Shown: piece after piece, positions 47,807 through 58,185 of the stretch
How positions within the stretch are numbered: position 1 is the first letter of the stretch
How the letters are laid out: each line of letters starts with the position of its first letter
Made by a program: the position numbers and the translations under genes
DNA from: JACVRW01 sp963771715
GTDB taxonomy: Bacteria; Actinomycetota; Thermoleophilia; Solirubrobacterales; Thermoleophilaceae
NCBI GenBank assembly: GCA_963771715.1
Contig: CAVYUQ010000016.1
Span: 62,001 to 126,000, forward strand
Reading direction: 5' to 3'
DNA: 64,000 nucleotides
The notes under the pieces: model-generated
Databases searched by the model: none
What the model was told of the DNA's origin: nothing
The model's input: only the letters and a program-made list of their open reading frames with translations

Positions 47807-49217
47807 CAGCAGCGCCTCGCGGCCCGGTCTTGCCCGGCGGCAGGCAGCGCCTCTGGATGTTCGGCTTGCCGGTCGCGCTGCGAATCGTGTAGCGGACCGC
47901 CCGGCCGATGTGACCCCTGCGGAGAATCTTCACCGTAACGCTGGCGCCGGGCTTCAGGATCCGGGGCAGGAACTCCTTGCCCACGACGATCTCCGACCGC
48001 GAGCGCCGGAACGTGTAGGTCTTGGCGGAATACGGGCAGCCGCCGCCCTCGCACTCGATGCGCACGCGGTCGCCCCTTCGTGCCGGCAGGACCTTGAACT
48101 GCGCGAAGCCGACCGTGCGGCCGCGGATGTCGAGGTAGAGCGGCGAGACCTGGCTGGTGACACGCGGGAACCTCGCGTTGCGGCCGTCGCAGTTCTCGTC
48201 CGCCCTGGTCTCGGGCCTGTCGCGCGCTTCCGGATGTATGCGCCGGTTGCCCGGGTCGCAGTCGGGCCCGGGGGCGTCGTCCCAGTTGTCGCCGTCGGCG
48301 TCGAAGGCCTTCAGGCCGTCGCAGTTCTCGTCGACGTCGTTTCCGCGGATCTCCGGCTTGCCGGGGTTGGCCGAAGGATCGTCGTCGTCGCAGTCGCGCA
48401 GGCGCAGGTCCGCGGCATCGGCGGCGTAGCCGTCACCGTCCTCGTCGGGCACGCGACAGCCGTCCGCGCGACTCCCCTTGACGCCCGGACAGGCGTCCGC
48501 GGGCTCCCCCACCCCGTCGCCGTCGGCGTCGGGGCACCCGCGGACGGGCCCTGGCGTTCCGACGCAGTCGTCGAGCGAGTCGGGAGCGCCGTCGTTGTCC
48601 GTGTTGTCGGGGGTGAAGCGCACGCTGAGCTGGGTCGGCCCACCGGGCGCGGCGTCCTGCTCCATCTCGTCGCATATGTCAACGACTAGGGTGCTGTCGG
48701 CGCAGACGGACATGACCTGTACATAGATCGTCTGGTTCGCGGGGATCTCGTGCCCGAAGCTGTAGTCCTCGTTGGGCGGGCCGTGATTCGAGTTGTGGCA
48801 GGCGGTCTCGGTGAGCTGGCTCATGCTCGCGCTGCCCGGCGGAACCGAGGTGGGGACGATGTAGACGTTGTAGAAGACGTCGTATCCGGGCGCGGCGCTC
48901 GAATCCACGCTCACGAATACGAGGCCCTCCACGGCCGTGGCGAAGCGCACCCAAGCACTGCGCCAGCCCCAGGCCGCACACCCGGCGTAGGCCTGCGGAC
49001 TCGCGGCGTACTCCGGGTCCGCGTCGAACGTCAAGTTGTCGAAGTTCTGCATCGGCGCGACGAACGGCATCACCGAGCTGTAGGGCGTGTCGCCGAGCGT
49101 GACGCCGTTGAGGTCGTCGTAGTCGTCGTTCGCCGCGTGGACGGCCGGCGCGAGCGCGAGCGCGCAGACGACCGCGGCGATCAGCACAGCGAACCTCGGA
49201 TGGAGGGGGCGCCCCAT
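47806..49217 (-). CDS. Secreted protein with calcium/metal-binding repeats
   Basis: About 470 residues. Signal peptide (1-28, ending AVHA). An N-terminal adhesion-like domain (about 30-195) precedes thrombospondin-3-like and MopE-type repeats with many D-x-D-x-D turns: DADGDGVGEPADACPG, DEDGDGYAADA, DCDDDDPSANPGKPEIRGND. A beta-rich C-terminal domain follows. Likely binds calcium or other metals at the cell surface. A frame change near 47835 leads to the stop at 47806. Confidence 0.72.
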
Positions 49218-49293
49218 TCGGTTGACACTAGGGCCGATCGGGGTAACCCGCCACCTCAGCCGGCGAATCGCCCGCGCCGATAGCCTCGGGCGG

Positions 49294-51180
49294 GTGCTTG
49301 AGGCGGGGACTGAGATCAGGGGCTACCGCATCGAGCGCCTGCTCGGGCGCGGCGGCATGGGCGAGGTGTACGAGGCCACCCAGCTCCGGTTGAGCCGGCG
49401 GGTGGCCTTCAAGGTCGTCTACAGCGAGCTGAGCCACGACGACGCGTTCGTCGAGCGCTTCGAGCGCGAGGGGCGGCTTCAGGCCGCGCTGGACCACCCC
49501 CACGTCGTGACGGTCTACGAGGCGGGCGAGCTCGACAACGGGCTCTTCCTTGCGATGCGCCTGGTCGACGGTCCGAACCTCAAGGAGCTGATCGACAAGC
49601 GCGGGCTCGACGGAGCACGCGCCGTGCGCCTGCTGCGACCGGTGGCCGGCGCGCTCGACGCCGCCCACCGGGTTGGGGTCGTCCACCGGGACGTGAAGCC
49701 CCAGAACATCCTGATCGCGGCCGGGGACTATCCGTATCTGGCCGACTTCGGCCTCGTCCGGGCCGACGCGGACAGCGCGCTCACGCGCAGCGGGCATTTC
49801 GTCGGGACGATCCACTACGCCGCGCCGGAGCAGATCCTCGGCGAGCCGTCCGGCGCACCGGCCGACGTCTACGCGCTGACCGCCGTGCTCTACGAGTGCC
49901 TCACGGGGTCGGTCCCGTTCCCGCGCGGGCTGGAGGCCGCGGTGCTCTACGCGCAGGTGTCGGACGCGCCGCCGAGGGTGACCGCCCTGCGCGACGACCT
50001 ACCGGAGGAGATCGACGAGGTGATCGCCGCCGGGATGGCCAAGAAGCCCGCGAACAGGCCGGCGAGCGCGGGCGAGCTCATCGAGCGCGCGGCATCGGTG
50101 CTCGAGGGACGGGCGGCCATCACCACCCGCGCGCGTCCCGCGGCGAGAACGACGGTGGTCGCGCCCCAGCCGCCCGCGCCCGAGTCCGCGCCGGCGACGG
50201 AGTCCGCGCCGGCGACGCCCACCACGGTGCCGACGCTGCGGCGCCGGCGCACTCGCCTCGCCCCCGTTATCGGGGTGGTCGCGCTCGCGCTCGCCGCCGC
50301 CGGCGCGTTCGTCGCCGGCCGGAGCGGGGACGACGACCCGAACACGGACGAGCTGCCGGTCTCGGCCTCGAATGGCGTCGTCTCGGTCAACGCACCCCGG
50401 AGCTGGGAGCGCGTGGCCTCGGCCGCGGTGCCCGCGATCCCCGGGCTCGACATGACCGACCCCGTCGCGCTCGCCGACACGGCGCGTCCCGCCAGCGGGA
50501 TCAGCATGGGCACCACGAGCGCCACGGGCCCGACGCTGCTGCCGAAGCAGCTCAGGCAGAGCGTGAGCGGCGATCTGCCCACACCGGACCGGGTGCGGGT
50601 GGGCGACCTGTCCGCCCTGCGCTACCGCGACACGGCCGTCAGCGGCTTCGATCGCTCGCTGACGCTCTACGCCGCGCCGATGAGCGACGGCGTCGTGACG
50701 GCCGCCTGCTACGCCCCCGCCACGGAGGGCGAGCGCTTCGGCCGCGACTGCGAGCGGGTCGTGGACAGCGTCGAGCTGCTCCGGGGAGAGCCGCGCCCGC
50801 TCGGCGGCACGCCCGAGATGGCGCAGGCGACGGAGCGGATCGTGAGCGGCCTGAACCGCGCGCTGCGACGTGAGCGGGAACGCCTCGCGAAGGCGCGAGA
50901 CGCCGACGGCCAGGCAGCCGCGGCCGGCGCGCTCGCGGACGACTACTCCCGCGTGGCGCGGCAGGTGGACGGCCTCGAGCCGGGACCGGCCATGGAGGAT
51001 GCGACGGCGGCCCTCGCCGCGGCGCTTCGCTCGGCCGCACGCGGGTATCGCACGCTGGCGGCGGCCGCCCGGGCCTCGGACGCCGGCGCCTACCGCCGCG
51101 CGCAGGATGCGCTTCGCGCCGCGGAGTCGAGCGCGCAGCGGAGGCTGCGGTCGCTCGAGCGCCGTCTGGCGCGCGGCTGA
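49294..51180 (+). CDS. Transmembrane Ser/Thr kinase, second copy
   Basis: 628 residues from GTG 49294. PknB-type kinase domain with GRGGMGEVY (18-26), Lys40, HRDVKPQN, DFG and APE; a Pro/Ala/Thr-rich linker; one membrane helix (about 325-345); and an external domain (about 360-628) with a folded part (VVSVNAPRSWERV) and a long helical end. The sensor differs from the propeller of the 16993-18936 kinase. Divergent from the calcium-repeat protein gene across 76 bp, which may be its ligand or target. Confidence 0.88.
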   Translation: MLEAGTEIRGYRIERLLGRGGMGEVYEATQLRLSRRVAFKVVYSELSHDDAFVERFEREGRLQAALDHPHVVTVYEAGELDNGLFLAMRLVDGPNLKELIDKRGLDGARAVRLLRPVAGALDAAHRVGVVHRDVKPQNILIAAGDYPYLADFGLVRADADSALTRSGHFVGTIHYAAPEQILGEPSGAPADVYALTAVLYECLTGSVPFPRGLEAAVLYAQVSDAPPRVTALRDDLPEEIDEVIAAGMAKKPANRPASAGELIERAASVLEGRAAITTRARPAARTTVVAPQPPAPESAPATESAPATPTTVPTLRRRRTRLAPVIGVVALALAAAGAFVAGRSGDDDPNTDELPVSASNGVVSVNAPRSWERVASAAVPAIPGLDMTDPVALADTARPASGISMGTTSATGPTLLPKQLRQSVSGDLPTPDRVRVGDLSALRYRDTAVSGFDRSLTLYAAPMSDGVVTAACYAPATEGERFGRDCERVVDSVELLRGEPRPLGGTPEMAQATERIVSGLNRALRRERERLAKARDADGQAAAAGALADDYSRVARQVDGLEPGPAMEDATAALAAALRSAARGYRTLAAAARASDAGAYRRAQDALRAAESSAQRRLRSLERRLARG

Positions 51181-51192
51181 CCGCTGCGGCGG

Positions 51193-51519
51193 CTAGCGGT
51201 CCTTCAGGAGGTGGATGTCGACCAGGAACGAGCGCGTGCCGGCCACGTCGACCTTCTTACCCCGGCCGCGGCCGCCGCCCAGCCGCAGCGCGACGGGCTT
51301 GGGGCGGCGGAGCACCCGCACGAGGATGAAGGTGGCAACGCCGAGCAGAAAGCCGCCGGTCGCGGCGGCGACCGCGGCCGGCAGCGACACCTCCACGCGG
51401 CGCTCGATCGGCCGCGCCTCGGCGAGCACGGGCAGCGGACGAACGTCCGCCTCGTGCTCGGGGTCCGGAAGTGCCGCCTCGTCCGCCAAGGCGGCCAACG
51501 TATCAGAGCACCCGCTCAT
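51193..51519 (-). CDS. Small one-pass membrane protein
   Basis: 108 residues: an acidic N-terminus with one cysteine, a membrane helix (about 50-69, AVAAATGGFLLGVATFILVR) and a basic Arg/Gly-rich cytoplasmic tail. No family recognised. ATG 51519 overlaps the end of the acyltransferase gene by 17 bp; a later TTG may be the true start. Confidence 0.55.
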   Translation of the reverse strand: MSGCSDTLAALADEAALPDPEHEADVRPLPVLAEARPIERRVEVSLPAAVAAATGGFLLGVATFILVRVLRRPKPVALRLGGGRGRGKKVDVAGTRSFLVDIHLLKDR

Positions 51520-52627
51520 ACACCCGGTACTTCTTCACGATCTCGCCGCCCATCGCCTCCATGGCGCGGTTCATCGCCTTGTTGGTCTCGAGGATCCAGC
51601 CCATCTCGCCGCCCTTCACCCTCGTCGCGGCGGCCATGTCGAAGTGCTCCGCGTACAGGCCGGCGGCCACGCCGGTGTGCTGATAGGCCGGCCTCACGCC
51701 CAGGAACCCCACGCGGCAGCGGTCGATCGTGCGCTTCTTCGTGAGGTAGTGCCACCAGCCGAAGGGCAGGAGCCGCCCGTTCATCTTCTTCAGGACCTGG
51801 TTCACGTCCGGGACCGTGATCGCCATGCCCACGGTCTTGCCGTCGGCGTCCTCGGCGATCATGAACCAGTCGCGGTCGTAGACGAGCTGGAGCTCCTGCG
51901 CGTACGCGTCGAGGTCCGACTTGGAGTACGGCACGAAGCCGAAGTTCCGCGACCAGGCCTCGTTGTAGATCTCGGCGAACGCGTCGAGCTCCCGGCGCAG
52001 GTGGCGCCGGCTCATCTTCCTGATCCGGATCCCGTGCTTCGGCTCGAGCTGCTCCGCGAGCTCCCAGATGATCGGCATGACCCGCTCGCGGCCGGTGATG
52101 TGCAGCGACCACATGAAGGTGTCCACGCACTTCTCGAGCCCGGCCTCCTCGCAGAGCCGCTGGTAGTAGGGCGGGTGCCAGGCCTGGCGGATCATCGGCT
52201 CGCGCTCGAAGCCCTCGATCAGCACGCCGCTCTCGTCGTTCATCGTGAAGTCCATCGGCCCGACCATCCGGTCGCGGCCGCGCTCGCGCAGCCAGCCCTC
52301 GGCCGCCTCGAGCAGCGCGCGCAGCACGTCGAGGTCCTCCTCCAGCTCGAGGAAGCCGAACATCCCCCAGGCGTTCTCCTGGAAGTCGTTGAAGGCCGTG
52401 TCGATCTGGGCGCTGATCCGGCCCACGACACGGCCGTCGCGGCGCGCGAGGAAGAGCTGCGCCTCGCCGTGCTCGAAGAAGGCGTTGAGGCGCGGGGTGA
52501 GGAATTGATGCCGCTCGATGCGCAGCGGGGGAATCCACTGCTCCTCGTTAGAGTGCAGACGGAACGGAAGCTCGATGAACTCGCGCACCGCTCTGCGCGA
52601 GGCGACGGGCTCCACCTCGACTGACAC
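51503..52627 (-). CDS. GNAT-like acyltransferase, candidate bacterial ceramide synthase
   Basis: 374 residues from GTG 52627. Two GNAT-type halves: REFIELPFRLHSNEEQWIPP, ENAWGMFGFLELEEDLDVL and PMDFTMNDESGVLIEGFERE in the first; IYNEAWSRNFGFVPYSKSD and GMAITVPDVNQVLKKMNGRL in the second. Length, these blocks and its place next to a serine-palmitoyltransferase-like gene match the GNAT-type bacterial ceramide synthases (bCerS), which acylate long-chain bases. That role is inference; a generic GNAT acyltransferase is the alternative. It is 15 bp from the divergent spt-like gene. Confidence 0.7.
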   Translation of the reverse strand: MSVEVEPVASRRAVREFIELPFRLHSNEEQWIPPLRIERHQFLTPRLNAFFEHGEAQLFLARRDGRVVGRISAQIDTAFNDFQENAWGMFGFLELEEDLDVLRALLEAAEGWLRERGRDRMVGPMDFTMNDESGVLIEGFEREPMIRQAWHPPYYQRLCEEAGLEKCVDTFMWSLHITGRERVMPIIWELAEQLEPKHGIRIRKMSRRHLRRELDAFAEIYNEAWSRNFGFVPYSKSDLDAYAQELQLVYDRDWFMIAEDADGKTVGMAITVPDVNQVLKKMNGRLLPFGWWHYLTKKRTIDRCRVGFLGVRPAYQHTGVAAGLYAEHFDMAAATRVKGGEMGWILETNKAMNRAMEAMGGEIVKKYRVYERVL

Positions 52628-52642
52628 GGCGCGGGACTGTAT

Positions 52643-53896
52643 ATGCCTACGGCTATCGATCTTTTCGACAAGGCGCGCAATCACGAGCGCGTGGAACAGC
52701 TCAAGGCCGCTCGCGACCACGACCTGATGCCGTACTTCCGGGTCCTGGAGGGCCCCGCCGGGCCCGTGGTCGAGATGGAGGGCCACGAGCGGATCATGCT
52801 CGGCTCGAACAACTACCTCGGCCTGACCGGAGACGAGCGGGTCAAGGAGGCCGCGCGCCAGGCGCTCGAGCGCTTCGGCACCGGGCTCACCGGCTCGCGC
52901 TTCCTCAACGGCACGCTCTCGCTCCACCTCGAGCTCGAGCGCGATCTGGCCGACTTCATGGGGTCGGAGGACGCGCTCGTCTTCACGACCGGCTACCTCG
53001 CCAACACCGGCGCGATCGGCACGCTGCTCGGCCCCGGCGACACCGTGATCTGCGACTCGGGCGACCACGCCTCGATCCTCGACGCGGTGTCGATGTCGCG
53101 GGCGCGCATCCGCCCCTTCCGCCACAACCGGCTCGACAAGCTCGAGTCGATGCTGAAGCGCGCGGAGGGCGACGGCGGCGGCGTGCTCGTGGTCGTGGAC
53201 GGCGTCTTCTCGATGGAGGGCGACCTCTCCCCCCTGCCGGACATCGTGGCGCTCTGCCGCAAGCACGGCGCGCGGCTGATGGTCGACGAGGCCCACGGCG
53301 TCGGCGTGCTCGGCGCGCGCGGCGCGGGCGCCTGCGAGCTGTTCGACGTCGAGGACCAGGTGGACCTGCGAATGGGCACCTTCTCGAAGTCGCTCGCCTC
53401 CTGCGGCGGCTTCATCGCCGGCCCCGCGGACGTCATCGACTTCCTGCGCGTGCAGTCGCGCTCGTTCATGTTCACCGCCGCGGCGGTGCCCGCCGCGATC
53501 GGAGCGGCGCTCGGCGCGCTCCAGATCATCCGCTCCGACGAGGGACCCGAGCTGATGGCGAGGGTGCTCGACAACGCGCGCTACCTGCACGCCGGCCTGG
53601 CCGAGCGCGGCTACCACGTGATGGAGCCGATCGCGCTGCCGGACGGCTCGGACGTCATCACGCCGATCGTGCCCGTCCTCGTGGGCGACGACTGGAAGGC
53701 CGTGATGCTCTGGAAGGCGCTCTACGACGCCGGCGTGTACGTGAACGTCGCGATCTACCCGGCCGTGCAGCGCGGCGGCGCGCTGCTGCGCACCAGCGTC
53801 ATGGCCACGCACGAGCGCGAGCACCTCGACCGCGCCCTCGACGCCTTCGAAGGCGTCAAGAGCGCGGTCGAGAATGCCGCTCCGCCGGTCGGCTAG
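52643..53896 (+). CDS. spt: Alpha-oxoamine synthase, serine-palmitoyltransferase-like
   Basis: 417 residues, PLP-dependent. NNYLGLTGDERVKEAARQAL, GTGLTGSRFLNGT, the aspartate in LMVDEAHGVGVLG and the PLP lysine K249 in GTFSKSLASCGG are family marks. Members condense an acyl-CoA with serine (SPT), glycine (KBL, HemA) or alanine (BioF). Absence of biotin, heme or threonine-catabolism genes nearby and the divergent GNAT-like gene favour SPT, the first step of sphingolipid synthesis. Start ATG 52643. Confidence 0.8.
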   Translation: MPTAIDLFDKARNHERVEQLKAARDHDLMPYFRVLEGPAGPVVEMEGHERIMLGSNNYLGLTGDERVKEAARQALERFGTGLTGSRFLNGTLSLHLELERDLADFMGSEDALVFTTGYLANTGAIGTLLGPGDTVICDSGDHASILDAVSMSRARIRPFRHNRLDKLESMLKRAEGDGGGVLVVVDGVFSMEGDLSPLPDIVALCRKHGARLMVDEAHGVGVLGARGAGACELFDVEDQVDLRMGTFSKSLASCGGFIAGPADVIDFLRVQSRSFMFTAAAVPAAIGAALGALQIIRSDEGPELMARVLDNARYLHAGLAERGYHVMEPIALPDGSDVITPIVPVLVGDDWKAVMLWKALYDAGVYVNVAIYPAVQRGGALLRTSVMATHEREHLDRALDAFEGVKSAVENAAPPVG

Positions 53897-56800
53897 CCGG
53901 CCAGCAGGTAGCTGAGCGTCCGCTCCATCAGGTCCTGGCGGTTGGCCTCACCGTCCACGCCCTCGAGCCCGAATCCGAAGAACAGGCCGAAGGCCGACTT
54001 CGTGACCGCGGCGTCCTCGAAGATCCGCCGCGAGCGGATCCAGTCGTTCAGGTTGGACGACGGTCCCTCCGGATGCGCGCCCGGGATCTCCCAGCCGCCC
54101 TCGTCGGTCTCGAAGTCCGTCTCGTGCGTGGTCACGCCGTTGACGGTCACCTTCGTGTCGTCGACGAGCATGCCCGGCACCGTCAGCGTGCCCCAGTCGG
54201 TCGCGTAGACGATGGAGATCTCGACCGCTTGCCCCTGGTAGGCGGACAGGTCGATCTTCCACTCCTGCCAGCCGCCGGAGTTGCCGGTGGCGGCGTTCCA
54301 GTCACCGGTCGTGCCGGTGGGCGTGCAGCCGCCGCGCACCGCCGTTGGCGTCGGGGTCGTAGGTCCATGTAGTGGCGGAGGTGGTGGTGCAGCTCCTCCG
54401 TCCAGCCCGAGTCGCAGCTGGCGCCGGTCTCGTTGGTCGTGTGAGGAGTCGCGCTGCTGTCGGGCAGCGTGTCCCAGTCGCCGTTGCCCTCGCCCTGGTC
54501 GTTCAGCGTCTGCGCCTCCACGAACACGAAGTCCCAATCGGGCTCCGTGTTGTACGAGGTGAAGAACGACAGGTCGCGCGGTCGCGCCCGCGGGCACCTC
54601 GATCGTCCTGCGCAGGCGCTTGTACCCCTCGTTGATGTTCTGAGAGGTCATGTACCACTCGCCCGAGTGCGGGTCGAACGGCTTGTCGCCGTCGGTCACC
54701 CAGTCGGCCGCCTGCTCGCTCGCGAACTGCGGGTACACGGCCGGATCCAGGATGCTCGACGTGACCAGGTGCGTGCCCGTCTCGATCCCCAGCGAACGAG
54801 TGGTTGCTGGCGCTGTCGTCGCTCGGAGTTCAGCGTCGCGTCCCAGCCGTCCAGCGGTGAGCGTCAGACCGTGGACCGGGAAGATGCTCCCGTCCTCGTC
54901 CTGGCCGCCGCCGTCCGCTCGCACGTACGACCCCAGGTAGTACTGGGCGAAGTCGTTCGAGAGCGGCTGGCACTTGCCGCCGTCGGTGGTCAGGAGGTCG
55001 CCGTCGCATGTCGAGGCGGGGAAGCCCTCCTGCGGGTACTCCACGAGGTCGTACTGCCGGCCGGCGTTCACGCCCTGAAGCGCGACCCGGCCGCCCTCGT
55101 TGACGAAGTCACGCACCGCGGTGATCGTGCGGTGCGCCTCCAGGTCCGCCACGCCCGGCGTCGGACCGGCACGCGTGACGTTGTCGTTGCCCGTGTACCA
55201 GATCACGGCGTCGAAGTGGCTCAGGACGCCGAGCGGATCGCGGCGCCTTGCGGTCCTCCGCGTCGTAGTCGTACACGTCGTGCGGGCGTGCCGCCCAGCG
55301 CGGCGGTGTAGTAGTCGAGGTAGTTCGGGCTGCGTCGGGTCGGCGTACGGCGGGAACGCGCTGTTGCCGCTGTAGTCCTCCACGGCCAGCACCAGCACGT
55401 CGGCGTTCGAGTCCGAGCGCACCTCGTAGGTGAAGGAGTCGCTCGCGCGACCGCCCTTCGCGGTGAACCAGACCTTCACGCTGTCGCCGGCCTCGGTGCC
55501 GGTGACCACTCCGCGCATGCGGTGGTACCAGTAGTCGCCCTCGTCGCCGTAGCGCAGGCCGCCTTGCCACTCGCTGGTCGGCTTCGTCTGAACGGCGCCG
55601 CCGTTCACCTGGTACCTCAGTGTGATCTTGCCGAGGTCGCGGCGGGCGTTCACCTGCACCGTCTGCGGGTTCCCGTACGACGTCGGGAAGTCGTCCACCA
55701 CGAAGTTCGGCACCCTGTTGCCGAGGTGGCTGTCCGGGCGTGACGGGCTATCCGCCGAGCGCGCCAGGTCGAGCGCGAACTGCACGTGCTTCTCGAACTC
55801 CTCCTGAACGTCGGCCTCGACGTCCTGGAAGATGAAGCCGCTGCCCGTGCCGACTCCGGGGCTGCCCTCCGGAGTGAAGGAGAGCACGCGGTCGGCCTGG
55901 TACATGTGGTCGTTCGTGTCGCCGTTCGTCGTGTAGAGCTCGGCGCCCACGTCCGGGTCGAAGCCCGGGATCGCCGGGTTCTCGTCGTCGCCCGCAAGCG
56001 CGGTCATGATCGGCTCGTCGGCGAAGCGCGTGTCGACCTGCCAGCCGGGAGGCCAGAGCAGCAGCCGCCCGAAGGTGTGGTCGTTCTTGTTCGACGTGAA
56101 GTGCACGCGGTTCACGAGCGACAGCAACGCCTGCGTCTCCGGCTCGGAGGCCGGTCCCGTGCCGTGGTAGGTCTCCGACGAGCGCTCGTTGTTCGAGCCC
56201 TCGTCGTCGTAGGCCCAGCGCGTCGGGAAGTTCCGGTTCGGGTCCACACCGTCGATCGCCGTGATCTCGGGGTCGTCGTCGTTGTTGCGGAGGTTCTTCC
56301 GCCAGAGCCGGTTCTCGGGCGTGAACGTGAAGTCGTAGCCGTCGGGGTTCGCGACCAGGACGAACCACAGCTCGCGTGTGTCCACGAGCCTCGTCAGCTC
56401 CCGCGAGGAGACACCCGCGATGGGCTGGCCGTCGGTTCCGAGAGCGGTTCCGTTGCGGCCGTAGTTGTCGAGGAAGAGACGAAGCGTGCGGCGCCCGGTC
56501 TCGCCCGCGAGCCACTCGCGCGCGTGCTGGATCGAGCGAGTAGAGGACCGCGGGGCGCTTGCCGTCCTTGTGGACGCGCGCGCCCTTCGTGACCTTCATC
56601 GCATAGATCGGCAGGCCGTTGATGCTGTGCCCGATCGTCGCGAGCTTCGCGATGCCGGGATGGCGGTTGGCCAGCCTCTCCAGCTGCGTCTTGATGTTGA
56701 CGGTGGGGTTCCCGGAGGCGTCCGACAGCGCGATGTCGGTGCGCGCGTACGGCCGCCAGACCTTCCAGCCGCCGGCCGCCTGCGCGGCCGCCGCCCGGCG

Positions 56801-57071
56801 CGAGGTCCGCCCGCGGCGGTCGCGGATCAGCGTCGGCCGAGACGCCTGCGCGGCGCAGCTTCGCGATCTGCCGCTTGGTGGCGATGATCTCGATCCCGCC
56901 CCTGCGCTGGCCCTCCGTGATGTCGAAGCCCTGCCGCTTCAGCTCGCGCAGCTCAGCGGCGCCGCGCGCCTTCGCCTTGTAGGCGTTGAGCCCGATGTCG
57001 GCCGATGCGGACCCGGCAAAAGCGAGCACGAACACAGCGGTGAGCGCGACAACTGCCCCGCGAAACCTCAT
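53893..57071 (-). CDS. Large secreted M14 zinc carboxypeptidase, frameshifted
   Basis: Around 1,050 residues with a signal peptide (1-24, ending SASA). A short pro-domain (ELKRQGFDITEGQRRGGIEI) precedes the M14 peptidase domain: zinc motif in SIQHAREWLAGET, substrate arginine region VDPNRNFPTRWAYDD, and SETYHGTGPASEPETQAL. Long C-terminal beta domains follow, one resembling immune-inhibitor-A/MAM-like modules (WQEWKIDLSAYQGQAVEISI). Frame changes near 56800, 56540, 55260-55330, 54800, 54580 and 54300-54430. It trims C-terminal residues from external peptides. Ends YLLAG, overlapping the spt stop by four bases. Confidence 0.82.
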
Positions 57072-57175
57072 CCTGAGAACTCCTCCCTTAGCTTCCCAAC
57101 CCCCCGCGACGCGCAGACCCTAGCGCCGATCGCGCGCGAGCGTCCACCGGGGTAGCGCAAACGGTGGAGGTTCCT

Positions 57176-58105
57176 CTAGCCGGGGGCCTCTGAACCTCGT
57201 GCAGAGCGCGTGCGTACGCGCTCCGCCAGGGCCGCGAGGCCCGGGGGCACGCGGCCGTCGGTCGACAGCCAGGAGCCCGCCAGGATCAGCAGCAGGCCCA
57301 CCGCGACGCCCGTGGTGACGCTCTCGTCGAGGATCGCCACGCCCAGCGCGAGCGCGACGACGGGGTTGATGTAGGTGATCACCGTGGCCCGGCCGGGGCC
57401 GATCTCGGCGATCAGCCGGAAGAAGAGGAGGAACGCCAGCGCCGAGCAGAGCAGCCCGAGCACGGCGATCGACGCGAACGTGTCGGAGGACGGCACGGCG
57501 TCGGGGAGGTCGGCGAGCGCGAACGGGGTCACCAGGAGGGTCGCGATGCCGAGCGAGGCCGCGACCGGACCGAGCGGGTCCACGTCCGAGAGCCGCCGCT
57601 TGACGATCATCGGGCCGACCGCGTAGAGGAACGCCACCACCAGGATCGCGACAGCGCCGAGCAGCTCGTCGCCCCTGGTGCCGATGTCGATCCCGACCAG
57701 TGCGACCACGCCGGCCAGGCCGATCAGCATCCCGACGAATCGCGTGGTCGTGGGGCGCTCGGAGTGGTCGAAGCGAGTCGCCAGAAGCGCGACGAACAGC
57801 GGCACCGTCGCCACGAGGATCGCCGCGAGCGACGAGCTCACGTGGATCTCGCCGAAGCCGAGCAGGGGCCACGGCACGGCCATCTCAACCGCGGCGAAGA
57901 CGGTCAGTGTCCGCCAGCGCGCTCCGAGGCCGCTCAGCGCGCCGAGCTTCCAGGCCACCGGCAGGAGCACCGCGGCCGCGAGCGCGAGCCGACCCCAGGC
58001 CACGACGCTCGGGGAGACATCTTCGACGGCGATCTTGATGAAGAGGTACGGCATCCCCCAGATCAGGGAGACCGCCGCGAAGAGTCCCCAGGCTCGCGCG
58101 CTCAT
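57176..58105 (-). CDS. EamA/DMT-family exporter
   Basis: 309 residues, ten membrane helices in two repeats (first WGLFAAVSLIWGMPYLFIKI, second LLGAVAILVVAFLYAVGPMI). EamA family; exports amino acids or other metabolites. Intact, with a short positively charged tail. Confidence 0.87.
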   Translation of the reverse strand: MSARAWGLFAAVSLIWGMPYLFIKIAVEDVSPSVVAWGRLALAAAVLLPVAWKLGALSGLGARWRTLTVFAAVEMAVPWPLLGFGEIHVSSSLAAILVATVPLFVALLATRFDHSERPTTTRFVGMLIGLAGVVALVGIDIGTRGDELLGAVAILVVAFLYAVGPMIVKRRLSDVDPLGPVAASLGIATLLVTPFALADLPDAVPSSDTFASIAVLGLLCSALAFLLFFRLIAEIGPGRATVITYINPVVALALGVAILDESVTTGVAVGLLLILAGSWLSTDGRVPPGLAALAERVRTRSARGSEAPG

Positions 58106-58116
58106 CGAGGATGAGG

Positions 58117-58185
58117 CTACTTACGCCGCCGCGCCGCCTGCGTCTGTTGTGACTTCGCTATCGCCCAGCTGAGTGCGGCGTTCAT
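58117..58185 (-). CDS. 22-residue micro-ORF
   Basis: Reads MNAALSWAIAKSQQTQAARR then RK and a stop. Its ATG overlaps the stop of the upstream 79-residue gene by four bases (ATGA), the coupling seen for real genes in this window. Amphipathic and basic. Could be a genuine micropeptide or chance. Confidence 0.35.
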   Translation of the reverse strand: MNAALSWAIAKSQQTQAARRRK

